A stretch of DNA of 64,000 nucleotides from Phycisphaerae bacterium. GTDB taxonomy: Bacteria > Planctomycetota > Phycisphaerae > Sedimentisphaerales > SM23-30. The stretch lies in NCBI GenBank assembly GCA_016342495.1, contig JAEIOG010000003.1:1-64000 (forward strand), read 5' to 3'. The number at the start of each line of letters is the position of its first letter. Position 1 is the stretch's first letter. The notes below the pieces were generated by a model, which ran no database searches, was not told where the DNA came from, and worked only from the letters and a program-made list of their open reading frames with translations. The position numbers and the translations under genes are program-made. This document shows, one piece after another, positions 56,490-64,000 of this stretch.

Positions 56490-57956
56490 TTACAAACTCG
56501 GCAACTGCTTATGAAATTCGGTCATATTCTGATACATCTGGGCGATTCTAAAAAGTCTATCTTCGGTAAAGGCCCCGGTCATAATCTGCAAGCCAACCGG
56601 CATACCTTCATCATTAAAACCGCAAGGAATGCTGATACCGGGAATACCTGCCAGGTTGGTGGCTATGGTATAAATATCTGACAAATACATTTTCAGTGGG
56701 TCATCGGTTTTAGCACCCTGCTTGAATGCAACCTCTGGCGATGTCGGACACATGATACAATCAACAGTTTCAAACGCTTTGACAAAATCGCCGCGGATAA
56801 GATTACGCACTTTCAAGGCCTTCAAATAATAAGCATCATAATAACCGGCACTTAAGGCATAAGTGCCAAGCATGATACGACGCTTAACTTCATCGCCAAA
56901 ACCTTCTTCACGCGAGGCATTATAAACATCAATATAATCTTTGGGATTTGCCGTGCGATGGCCATAATGCACACCATCATAACGGGCCAGGTTACCGGAA
57001 GCTTCGGCAGTTGCGACAAGATAATATGTTGCAATCGCATATTTCACATTCGGCAATGATACTTCTACCAGTTCGGCGCCGTTTGCTTTGTAAACTTCCA
57101 AGGCCGCCTGAACTTTTTCCTGAACCTGCTTATCCAAACCATCAACATTGAAAAATTCTTTCGGAACACCAATCTTCAAACCTTCGATGGGTTTATCAAG
57201 ATTGGCAAGATAATCGGGAACCGGAGCAATAGCTTCATCAACGCTGGTGCTGTCACGTTTGTCATGACCGGCAATAACATTCAGCAGCATAGCATTATCA
57301 GCCACATCAAAACCAAACGGGCCGATCTGATCGAGACTGCTGCCATAGGCGACCAGGCCATAGCGACTGACGCGGCCATAAGTTGGCTTCAAACCCGTAA
57401 TACCGCAAAAACTTGCCGGCTGGCGAATTGAACCACCGGTATCACTGCCAAGGGATCCATAACAAAGTTGCCCTGCTACCGCAGCTGCTGAACCGCCACT
57501 GGAGCCGCCCGGGACTCTATCAGTGGCCCAGGGATTAACAGTTTTTTTCAATGCGGAATTTTCACAACTGGAACCCATGGCAAATTCATCCATATTGGTT
57601 TTGCCAATGATGATTGCGTCGGCTTCAATTAATTTTTCAATCACATGAGCATTAAAAGGGCTTTGGTAATTCCCCAACATCTTGGAGCCACAACTGGTAT
57701 GACCCCATTCTGTGCACATATTATCTTTAACGGCAACTGGCACACCCGCTAATGAACCGACTTTTTCGCCGGCCGCTATTTTCTTATCAATCTCAGATGC
57801 CTGAGCCATCGCCCTGTTGGCAAAAACTTCCAGGTAAGAACCTATTGTGCCGTCATGTTTTTCAATCTGCCCCAAAACTTCTTTTGTCACATCGACAGCT
57901 TTTATTTCACCAGCTGCGATTTTATCTCGCAATTGTCTCGCTGTTATATTTTGCAT
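56490..57956 (-). CDS. gatA: Aspartyl/glutamyl-tRNA amidotransferase subunit A
   Basis: GatA (488 aa) is the glutaminase of the GatCAB complex. The amidase Ser-cisSer-Lys triad is carried by PVAVKDNM, GSSGGSAAAVAG and GSDTGGSIRQPA. Length is usual. GGAA lies 6 nt before the ATG. It follows the alpha/beta hydrolase gene by about 50 nt and precedes the SGNH gene. Confidence 0.97.
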   Translation of the reverse strand: MQNITARQLRDKIAAGEIKAVDVTKEVLGQIEKHDGTIGSYLEVFANRAMAQASEIDKKIAAGEKVGSLAGVPVAVKDNMCTEWGHTSCGSKMLGNYQSPFNAHVIEKLIEADAIIIGKTNMDEFAMGSSCENSALKKTVNPWATDRVPGGSSGGSAAAVAGQLCYGSLGSDTGGSIRQPASFCGITGLKPTYGRVSRYGLVAYGSSLDQIGPFGFDVADNAMLLNVIAGHDKRDSTSVDEAIAPVPDYLANLDKPIEGLKIGVPKEFFNVDGLDKQVQEKVQAALEVYKANGAELVEVSLPNVKYAIATYYLVATAEASGNLARYDGVHYGHRTANPKDYIDVYNASREEGFGDEVKRRIMLGTYALSAGYYDAYYLKALKVRNLIRGDFVKAFETVDCIMCPTSPEVAFKQGAKTDDPLKMYLSDIYTIATNLAGIPGISIPCGFNDEGMPVGLQIMTGAFTEDRLFRIAQMYQNMTEFHKQLPSL

Positions 57957-58006
57957 TATTTATTCCATTAGGTTCGATGGGCTATGCCCATGCTGAATTA
58001 GTTTTT

Positions 58007-58723
58007 TTAATCACGTTTGAATTTCAGGAACCATTCATATAATTCCGGGTTGTCATAAGTAACTGTCCAGCTGTCATGATTTAACTCAGGATAAATTGTC
58101 ATTTTAACATCGCTGTTATGCTTTTTGGCAACGGCGACCAGTTCAATAGTTTTTTTTACCGGGACGACGCTATCCTTTTGACCATGAAAAGCCCAGATAG
58201 GTACAGTTATATTTTTGGCAATTTCAGCAGATGTGCTACCGCCGCAAATCGGAGCAATCGCAGCAAAGCGTTCGGGATTTTGCGCTGCCCAGGCCCAGGT
58301 GCCGAAGCCACCCATACTCAAACCGGTAAGGTAAATCCGGTCGGTATCAATATCATAATTGTCGATCACCTCGTCGACAATAGCATTTAGATCATCAATA
58401 AAGTTTACTGTCCAGGTTCTTTCTGGTGTCTGTGGGGAAACAACCACAAAAGGAAAATCTTTTTTATCTTTAACAATTTTGGGCAAGCCATGGACTTTTA
58501 ATTTTTCTAGATTATCGCCGCGTTCACCAGCACCATGCAAAAACACAATTAATGGCATGGGTTTGTCGGCATGATAATTTTCAGGAATATAAAGCAAATA
58601 ACCGGAAAGCTGCTTTGCATTGATGGCTTTTTGTTGCCTCTGGCCATAAGGAATTACCTGAGACTGACAACCCATGACTGTCAATATCAGAGAAACTAAC
58701 AATATCAAATATGTCTTTTCCAT
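58007..58723 (-). CDS. Alpha/beta-hydrolase lipoprotein (dienelactone/esterase-like)
   Basis: A 238-aa lipoprotein (lipobox VMGC, Cys19) with an alpha/beta-hydrolase fold. It has a LIVFLHGAGERG oxyanion segment, the nucleophile elbow LTGLSMGGFGTW, an Asp in GQKDSVVP, and the catalytic His in ELNHDSW. This matches small prolyl-oligopeptidase/PHB-depolymerase-like esterases often found in polysaccharide gene clusters. The start is placed at 58723 with GAGG 8 nt upstream. It lies between gatC and gatA. Confidence 0.87.
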   Translation of the reverse strand: MEKTYLILLVSLILTVMGCQSQVIPYGQRQQKAINAKQLSGYLLYIPENYHADKPMPLIVFLHGAGERGDNLEKLKVHGLPKIVKDKKDFPFVVVSPQTPERTWTVNFIDDLNAIVDEVIDNYDIDTDRIYLTGLSMGGFGTWAWAAQNPERFAAIAPICGGSTSAEIAKNITVPIWAFHGQKDSVVPVKKTIELVAVAKKHNSDVKMTIYPELNHDSWTVTYDNPELYEWFLKFKRD

Positions 58724-58765
58724 AATTTTACCTCTTTTATGAATTTCCAACTAAAACAACATCAT

Positions 58766-59068
58766 TTAGGAGCTTTCGCCCAAAACTTTAGGTACACCAA
58801 AATATTCGCCATCACGATGTGGAGCATTTTGCAGAGCTTTGTCATTTGGAAGCGATTCAGTTACTACATCGTCACGCAACACATTACTTACCGCCAGACA
58901 ATGGGCCAGTGGCTCAATACCATCGGTATTAACTTCGCTGAGCTGGTCGACATATTGCAATATCGCGCCAAGCTGAACGGTAAACATATCTATTTCTTCA
59001 TCGGAACATTTCAGTCGCGCCAACTTGGCAACCTGAATTACATCCTGTTTAGTAAGCTTATCAGTCAT
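58766..59068 (-). CDS. gatC: Aspartyl/glutamyl-tRNA amidotransferase subunit C
   Basis: GatC (100 aa) stabilises the GatAB complex. Visible are VAKLARLKCSDEEID, FTVQLGAILQYVDQLSEVNT and the LRDDVVTES to FGVPKVLG end, all typical. The ATG overlaps the last 8 nt of the upstream glycosidase gene (59061-59068), and its AAAGGA ribosome site lies inside that gene, so translation is coupled. Confidence 0.95.
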   Translation of the reverse strand: MTDKLTKQDVIQVAKLARLKCSDEEIDMFTVQLGAILQYVDQLSEVNTDGIEPLAHCLAVSNVLRDDVVTESLPNDKALQNAPHRDGEYFGVPKVLGESS

Positions 59069-61361
59069 CTATCATTCCTTTTTTTATTATATCCTGTAAT
59101 TGCTCATAGGTAATATCGGTTGGTGCCAATAGCAAATTATCGTTTATATTGGTTTTAAACGAAAACTTTTCGCCTTGCAATGTCTGATATCTTTGGCCAT
59201 CACGAAAGACATCTACCTTTTTCTCTGGCCATGGATTAACCATTGTACATTCACGTCCAGCTTCGCTATATAGCTTAACATACTGAATCTTTTGGTCAAC
59301 AAGTAAACTGGAAACCAGAAAAGCTCCCCAACAGCGAATATTTTCAAATTGCGCGTTAATATTACGAGGCCACACAGGAAACAGCCTTATGACACTTTCT
59401 GACCGTGACAAGTTTTGAGACTTTGGCTGACCCTGCAAAAAAGCACCGCCAACAGGCACATGACTCATACACAACATCATGTTAATCGTGTTAGGAACGG
59501 TACTGCAATTCTCGATTCCATGGGGGTTGCCCTTTTGAAATCCATTCAGATAAGTATTTTGTGCATAATCACGTAGTTTTTCAAGAATAATTTCAGGATT
59601 ATATCCTACTCGCACTGCCGCAGGGAAAAAACTGTTAGTGCCATTATAATCTTTCCATCGTTGCATAGCCTCAATAGTATTTTGGGAAATTTTCAGTAAT
59701 TCCGGGTCACTATCTAAACCTATATTATTACCAGGGTAAATATGTTGTATGCCCAAAGTATTATTAATCCACCAGGCGGTACCCTTTTCAGTATAGCGGA
59801 AAACTGCTTTGTTATTCTTGATTTGCGTGGAAAAACCGCTGAGATTATCGAGGATATACTGCCATTTTTTACGCTTTTCATTGTCAAAACCCAATTCTCT
59901 GCTGATATCAATTGCCAGATCAAGAGAATTTCTCAACAAACCCAGGCTAAGTATAGGATTAGAATCCTGACCAGAACCTTCATGAATTGCATCGCCATAA
60001 ATGACATAACGGCCATCTTCAAATTTCAGATAATCGACCCAGAAATCTGCTACATCTTTGACTAGAGGGTAAACTTTTTTGCCATAATCATGATTATAGG
60101 TGCAGCGCCAGCACTGAGCAATATTGACCAGACAATAGGCGGCGTTAGATCGCTGTTGGAAAAATAAGCCATCCTTTTCATAATTTGGTGAATTTTCATA
60201 TTGAACATGAAATCTTGTGGTTTCAATGCCCAACGGGCCAATTCCAACTGGGTAAAGCACGCCGCTGGTTCCTGTTAAATTCTTTGCATACCATTGTCCC
60301 CGGTCACGAAATGCCAATAAAGGACCATCCTGGGGCAATGCCTGTTCAATTCGATTTGCTGAATATAAAGCATAAAATGGGGCCATATGGTTATAATTCA
60401 GGTGATAATCTCCTGACCAGCGAGGATTATCTGTAGTAATCCATATGCCAAAAATCCCCGGTGGGAAATCTGGGTCTCTACTGCTGGCAGCCATTGTATA
60501 TAAGGATTGATAATAGGATTTTTCTAAAATGGAATCGCCGATTTTAACCCAGGATTTTTCCCAATAGTTGGCCCACCACTGTTTGTGTGATGTTCGAATT
60601 TGCTGGATTTCCTTAAAATCGATGCCATCAATCTGTTTTTTAACATATTCGAGGGGGTTTTCGTGCTTAGGATAGCTGGCGATGGCAGTAATTAATGTTA
60701 CCGACTTTGCTGGACTGAGGGTAAAGTGATTGGCATTAGCCCCGATTAGCTTCATAGCCGCTGCTGCTTCGGTAACTTTCTCAACATCTTTTTTAAATTC
60801 ACGTTGAGCCCATGAGATACTGTCATCAATACCCTCGAGACTTTCGGATTTATCTGATTTTGCCGACTTTAACAAGATCTGAACATCGGCAGATACGCCT
60901 TTATTCATAAACTGAATAACCAGTAAATTATCAGTAGCGGCAACCCAGGCTTTTATCTGGATTTCCAATTTATCTTTTTTGAATGTGGCTATAACAGTTC
61001 CATCAACTATTTGCTGGCTTAGATGATAATCCGCGTCTTTAAGGTTTTCAATCTCGACATCGATAGTGCCAAAAATTCTTGGGCCAGACTGTTTTGCCTT
61101 GGATTGTAAACGCCAGAAATCATTTTTCGACAGATAAAAACATAAATGTTCAGGGGAGCCACCAAAAGTTACGCCAATATCACCATTACCCATTAATGGC
61201 GAATCAACCGAATGGTCTGCTGGAACCCTCGATGGTGGTTGATCCCAAATGGCACAATACTTATCTATAAGACCTGTAGCCTGAATTGGCTGCTGGGATA
61301 TTGCTATACCAGGGATTACTAAAGTAATAAATACCAAATATCTATATAATGATCTAAACAT
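59061..61361 (-). CDS. Exported GH95-like glycoside hydrolase
   Basis: A 766-aa exported (alpha/alpha)6-barrel glycosidase, similar in layout to GH95/GH65-type enzymes. After the signal peptide (FRSLYRYLVFITLVIPGIAIS), an N-terminal beta-sandwich region (about 20-270; SPLMGNGDIGVTFGG, FYLSKNDFW) leads to a helical barrel (WSGDYHLNYNHMAPFYAL, YGDAIHEGSGQDSNP, GTAWWINNTLG) and a C-terminal beta domain. GH95 enzymes are alpha-L-fucosidases or galactosidases; the family number is not certain here. The start is at 61361 with AAAGGAA upstream, rather than a longer frame from 61415. It is the first gene of the operon running on into gatC. Confidence 0.78.
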   Translation of the reverse strand: MFRSLYRYLVFITLVIPGIAISQQPIQATGLIDKYCAIWDQPPSRVPADHSVDSPLMGNGDIGVTFGGSPEHLCFYLSKNDFWRLQSKAKQSGPRIFGTIDVEIENLKDADYHLSQQIVDGTVIATFKKDKLEIQIKAWVAATDNLLVIQFMNKGVSADVQILLKSAKSDKSESLEGIDDSISWAQREFKKDVEKVTEAAAAMKLIGANANHFTLSPAKSVTLITAIASYPKHENPLEYVKKQIDGIDFKEIQQIRTSHKQWWANYWEKSWVKIGDSILEKSYYQSLYTMAASSRDPDFPPGIFGIWITTDNPRWSGDYHLNYNHMAPFYALYSANRIEQALPQDGPLLAFRDRGQWYAKNLTGTSGVLYPVGIGPLGIETTRFHVQYENSPNYEKDGLFFQQRSNAAYCLVNIAQCWRCTYNHDYGKKVYPLVKDVADFWVDYLKFEDGRYVIYGDAIHEGSGQDSNPILSLGLLRNSLDLAIDISRELGFDNEKRKKWQYILDNLSGFSTQIKNNKAVFRYTEKGTAWWINNTLGIQHIYPGNNIGLDSDPELLKISQNTIEAMQRWKDYNGTNSFFPAAVRVGYNPEIILEKLRDYAQNTYLNGFQKGNPHGIENCSTVPNTINMMLCMSHVPVGGAFLQGQPKSQNLSRSESVIRLFPVWPRNINAQFENIRCWGAFLVSSLLVDQKIQYVKLYSEAGRECTMVNPWPEKKVDVFRDGQRYQTLQGEKFSFKTNINDNLLLAPTDITYEQLQDIIKKGMIDD

Positions 61362-61463
61362 CACGAAATTCCTTTCAAAGCAATATTCCCTATGACAAGT
61401 ATTCTGGCAAAACAATCGGGTGAGTATAGCTAAATTTATTCCATAAAAATATGAATATAAAAA

Positions 61464-61489
61464 AAACGAGGGCTTTTAGGACCTCGTTT
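61464..61489 (-). terminator. Rho-independent terminator of rpmB
   Basis: AAACGAGG and CCTCGTTT form an 8-bp stem with a 10-nt loop; the minus strand continues with a T-run of at least six. Confidence 0.88.
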
Positions 61490-61577
61490 GGGGAATTTTA
61501 TAAGCAAAATGCGCGCTTTTTTGCTGTTTTTTGGCAAAATATATCAGAAACCTAATGAATTATCAGCAAAAAATTGC

Positions 61578-61841
61578 TTATGCTTCAGCAGTTTCAGGTG
61601 TCCAGTCACGTTTAAGTGGTTTAACCACCATGCCCTGACGAATAGCTTTAGCTGTAACGCTGATACGGACAACTTTGCCATCAACCAGTGCACGAACACG
61701 CTGGGTGTTAGGTTTGAATTGGCGTTTGGTAATACCAGTGGTCTTTTTACCAACACCACCAAGATATTTAGCTTTACCACGGCGTGCGATAGAACTACCA
61801 AAACGGGTTTTTTTACCAGTGAAAAAACATTCGCGCGACAT
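61578..61841 (-). CDS. rpmB: 50S ribosomal protein L28
   Basis: L28 (87 aa), a protein of the large ribosomal subunit. CFFTGKKTRFGSSIARRG and KRQFKPNTQRVRALVDGK fit the family (CxxTGK start, then NxxxRR-like block). The C-terminus (DWTPETAEA) is a short acidic tail. AGGAG lies about 8 nt upstream. It stands alone between a terminator and a 460-bp gap. Confidence 0.93.
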   Translation of the reverse strand: MSRECFFTGKKTRFGSSIARRGKAKYLGGVGKKTTGITKRQFKPNTQRVRALVDGKVVRISVTAKAIRQGMVVKPLKRDWTPETAEA

Positions 61842-62303
61842 ATCTAACTCCTAAGTCAATAATATAACTTTATTTATTGCTACAAAAGTGGAAAACCACA
61901 TGTACCTTGCAATAAATAATTAAGTACAGTTTAAATTTTTAATCCATCAATATCTAAGAGCCTTATAAATAGCTCCAAGATAGTCAAAGACTAAGTAGTA
62001 TAATGATTTCTAGGAAGAATTCAAGAGTTTTTTTAAAAAAAATCACAGGGCACAATATCACATAAAACATTATATAAAAAGGACTTATCGTCGAAGACGG
62101 GATTTGATGTGGTAACTTTAAAAAGTATTTTAGTGCATTGAGCAGTTATAAATAATAGAAAAATCAACGTGATAGCCACTTTTGACCGACCTATAATGAA
62201 TACATACTAAATTTGATTTATATGAACATTATGTGATAATTTTATTGCTTTTACAGCAATATGGAGTGACGCCAATGCGTTATTAATAACAGACAGGCAA
62301 AAA
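61842..62303. other. Gene-free AT-rich stretch upstream of the sigma operon
   Basis: No coding frame or RNA was recognised. A TATAAT at about 62192 and several AT-rich words could be part of a promoter, but no convincing -35/-10 pair or ECF-type motif is seen. Confidence 0.4.
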
Positions 62304-62888
62304 ATGGAAAAAGACATCTTAGCAGACATGATATCAAAATGCCAGAAAGGTGATAAAGACGCTTTTAACTGGTTACTAAATGAGTATGGACCAAGGCTTT
62401 ATCGCTATTTTCTACGAACCAGTGGAAACGATGAACGTGCTGGTGACATGCTGCAGGAAATGTTCGTAAAGCTCTTACAAAAAATAAAGAAGTATCAGCA
62501 TCAGGGCCAGTTTGAGCACTGGCTTTTCAGGGTCGCAGCAAACTTGGCTCGTGACAATGCCCGAAAGCAAAAAAATGTTTATTCGCTGCAAAATGATGAC
62601 CCTGATAAGCCTGGCCCGGGTGATTTACTGGTTGGCCGTGGTCCTGGGCCTTTTGAGAATGTTGAACACTCTGAACAGGTAGAAATATTGCAGCAGGCAA
62701 TTGATATGCTTACCGCCGACCAAAAAGAGATAATACTCCTTAGACATTATAGCCAAATGAGCTTTCAGGAAATAGCACAGGAACTTAAAATACCGGTTGG
62801 CACTGCACTGGCAAGAGCACACCGGGGCCTGAAAAGACTTAAAGAGATACTCGACCCTAAAATTAATGCGATTACAAAAAATCGATAA
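62304..62888 (+). CDS. ECF-type RNA polymerase sigma factor
   Basis: A 194-aa ECF sigma factor. Region 2: AFNWLLNEYGPRLYRYFLR, then RAGDMLQEMFVKLLQKIKKY and WLFRVAANLARDNARKQK. A Pro/Gly-rich linker (DPDKPGPGDLLVGRGPGP) follows. Region 4: LTADQKEIILLRHYSQMSF, EIAQELKIPVGTALARAHRG. It is 15 nt from the next gene, a putative anti-sigma factor. No RBS of standard strength is visible (CAGGCAAAAA before the ATG). It is a different sigma from the FecR fusion at 15-17 kb. Confidence 0.95.
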   Translation: MEKDILADMISKCQKGDKDAFNWLLNEYGPRLYRYFLRTSGNDERAGDMLQEMFVKLLQKIKKYQHQGQFEHWLFRVAANLARDNARKQKNVYSLQNDDPDKPGPGDLLVGRGPGPFENVEHSEQVEILQQAIDMLTADQKEIILLRHYSQMSFQEIAQELKIPVGTALARAHRGLKRLKEILDPKINAITKNR

Positions 62889-62903
62889 GAAACGAGAAAT
62901 GTC

Positions 62904-63377
62904 ATGAAAACAAATAATGAAAACCTTAATGATCAACAAATAGAGGAGCTAAAAAAACTGGAAAAGTTACTCTCCAGCTTTCCTGAGCCCCATGTTCCCA
63001 ATCATATTATGCAAACAGTGCAAGACAGCATCAAAAATGAGCTGGAAGGCCTACAGGGCAGAATAAGGTTGCGACTGGTCTCAATCCTTGCTGCCGCAGC
63101 TGTATTTGCCATTGTATTTGGTGCTATGTTCATAAATAATAATGATACAAAAACTGAGATTAAAGATAATCCTCAGCAGGTAAGCATATTGGGAAATGAC
63201 CAGGTTTTATATAAGGTGGGAATTTGGCAGGAATCAGCCGGTGAGAAGATAGATAATATAGCAATGAACGATATATTGACACTGTGGACTGGTAATAAAA
63301 TTAATAGCAACAACGGAAACATTGAAGAGCCATTAGAGCCAGTCTCGCAAAAGAGCCAGGCATCCATGCAGTGCTAA
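62904..63377 (+). CDS. Putative membrane anti-sigma factor
   Basis: A 157-aa protein with a charged N-terminal cytoplasmic part (about 1-57), one membrane helix (58-77; SILAAAAVFAIVFGAMF) and an extracytoplasmic tail of about 80 residues. The arrangement behind an ECF sigma gene, with a 15-nt gap, is that of an anti-sigma factor; there is no visible zinc-binding HxxxCxxC motif, so this is inferred from position and topology. The C-terminus ends SMQC. Confidence 0.7.
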   Translation: MKTNNENLNDQQIEELKKLEKLLSSFPEPHVPNHIMQTVQDSIKNELEGLQGRIRLRLVSILAAAAVFAIVFGAMFINNNDTKTEIKDNPQQVSILGNDQVLYKVGIWQESAGEKIDNIAMNDILTLWTGNKINSNNGNIEEPLEPVSQKSQASMQC

Positions 63378-63428
63378 CAACGCCATTTAAAATTTCTAAG
63401 CAAAAAGTTCTGAGAAAGGAGCTAAATT

Positions 63429-64000
63429 ATGAAAACTATGTTAAAAACAGCTTTGATGACCATGATAGTAACAGCCATCAGTCAAACAGGTGTATTTGCC
63501 CAGCAAGGACCTGATCCTATGGGAAATGGGCCTGCTTTTGAACGAGGCCAGGGCATGGGACGTGGTCCTATGATGCAACGCGGGCAACAAGGACCAGGAC
63601 AACGTCAGGGTATGCGAGGCCAAGGTCGTAATCAGGGCCAAAAACAAGGAATGCAACGTGGCATGGGCATGGGACGCGGTCCTATGATGACCCAACGCGG
63701 ACAGCAAGGACCAGGACAACGTCAGGGTATGCTAGGTCAAGGTCGCAATCAAGGCCAAAAACAAGAAATGCAACGTGGTATGGGCATGGGACGCGGTCCT
63801 ATGATGACCCAACGCGGGCAACAAGGACCAGGACAACGTCAGGGTATGCGAGGCCAAGGTCGTAATCAGGGCCAGAAACAAGGAATGCAACGTGGTATGG
63901 GCATGGGACGTGGTCCTATGATGATGCAACGCGGGCAACAAGGACCAGGACAAGGCCAGGGTATGCGAGGTCAAGGCCGCAACCAGGGTCAGAAACAAGG
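63429..64000 (+). CDS. Secreted Met/Gly/Gln/Arg-rich tandem-repeat protein (partial, runs off the edge)
   Basis: The frame starts at 63429 with AAAGGAG 7 nt upstream and stays open for 190 codons to the window edge, so the protein is at least 190 aa. A signal peptide (KTMLKTALMTMIVTAISQTG, cleaved near VFAQ) precedes near-identical units of 39 aa (117 bp; the first 38) containing MGMGRGPMM, QRGQQGPGQ, QGMRGQGRNQGQKQ. Methionine, glycine, glutamine and arginine make up most of it, with almost no acidic residues. Such composition occurs in metal-binding or matrix proteins. Following the sigma and anti-sigma genes by 51 bp, it is a likely target of that sigma. Confidence 0.8.
   Translation, partial: MKTMLKTALMTMIVTAISQTGVFAQQGPDPMGNGPAFERGQGMGRGPMMQRGQQGPGQRQGMRGQGRNQGQKQGMQRGMGMGRGPMMTQRGQQGPGQRQGMLGQGRNQGQKQEMQRGMGMGRGPMMTQRGQQGPGQRQGMRGQGRNQGQKQGMQRGMGMGRGPMMMQRGQQGPGQGQGMRGQGRNQGQKQ
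63557..64000 (+). repeat. 117-bp coding tandem repeat (about four units)
   Basis: The word GGGACGYGGTCCTATGATG begins at about 63557, 63671, 63788 and 63905, giving spacings of 114, 117 and 117 bp. Units are nearly identical at nucleotide level, indicating recent expansion or contraction; unit number may vary between strains and assemblies may collapse it. The fourth unit is cut by the window edge. Confidence 0.9.

Noticed and set aside
63441..63998. Two minus-strand open frames rich in His, Ser, Leu and Thr opposite the repeat protein
   Set aside because: They are complements of the Met/Gln/Gly/Arg repeats and arise from codon periodicity; the plus-strand frame has a good ribosome site, signal peptide and operon context.

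Overview
The window looks like a chromosome segment of a Planctomycetota bacterium, most likely class Phycisphaerae (Sedimentisphaerales-like). The evidence is three PEP-CTERM proteins, a TAT-lipoprotein sulfatase, a sigma factor joined to a FecR domain, very large GLUG/PASTA secreted proteins carrying a short dockerin-like segment, and many lipoproteins with a clear lipobox. The DNA is AT-rich with the standard code. No tRNA, rRNA, CRISPR array, phage gene or insertion sequence was recognised. This placement is inference from gene content, not from a marker-gene tree.

Layout. 0-4.4 kb: a minus-strand group with an HtrA-type protease, a sister protein that has lost catalytic His and Asp, and a serine beta-lactamase-like lipoprotein. 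4.7-9.5 kb: a secreted beta-helix/CBM6 protein and ileS. 9.6-20.6 kb: mostly minus strand, with a tandem PTPS/QueD-like protein, a zinc ribbon membrane protein, a sulfatase, a single-polypeptide ECF sigma/FecR/NPCBM protein, a purple-acid-phosphatase-like metallophosphoesterase, rarA, and a small PEP-CTERM protein behind a possible c-di-GMP (GEMM)-like leader. 20.9-30.2 kb: plus strand, with glmS, an AT-rich gap holding DnaA boxes, a TIGR03790-like/dockerin/PEP-CTERM protein, dnaE and another PEP-CTERM protein. 30.2-33.4 kb: CNNM/CBS protein, HEAT-repeat lipoprotein, scpB. 33.4-35 kb: a gene-free repeat sink with an eleven-unit 21-bp array, dispersed repeats and hairpins. 35-44.2 kb: two tandem giant GLUG/PASTA/dockerin-like paralogues. 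44.5-53.5 kb: parvulin-type isomerase plus HIT protein, queC and queF, two related lipoproteins, a GT9-like protein, an SDR, an OmpH-like lipoprotein and a MarR regulator. 54-61.4 kb: gatC, gatA and gatB interleaved with an alpha/beta hydrolase and an SGNH hydrolase behind a GH95-like glycosidase. 61.5-64 kb: rpmB, then an ECF sigma factor, a putative anti-sigma factor and a Met/Gly/Gln/Arg-rich repeat protein that runs off the right edge.

How it fits together. Much of the window concerns an envelope adapted to polysaccharides: sulfatase, GH95-like enzyme, SGNH and alpha/beta hydrolases, CBM6 and NPCBM modules, PEP-CTERM and dockerin-like sorting or anchoring segments, and two ECF sigma systems that could sense surface or substrate state. 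Housekeeping genes (ileS, dnaE, glmS, rarA, scpB, rpmB, gatCAB) are scattered among them. The strongest candidates for something new are the membrane-spanning sigma-FecR-NPCBM polypeptide, the sigma/anti-sigma/Met-rich-repeat operon, the active/inactive HtrA pair, the glycosidase-gatCAB operon, and the 21-bp phased array.
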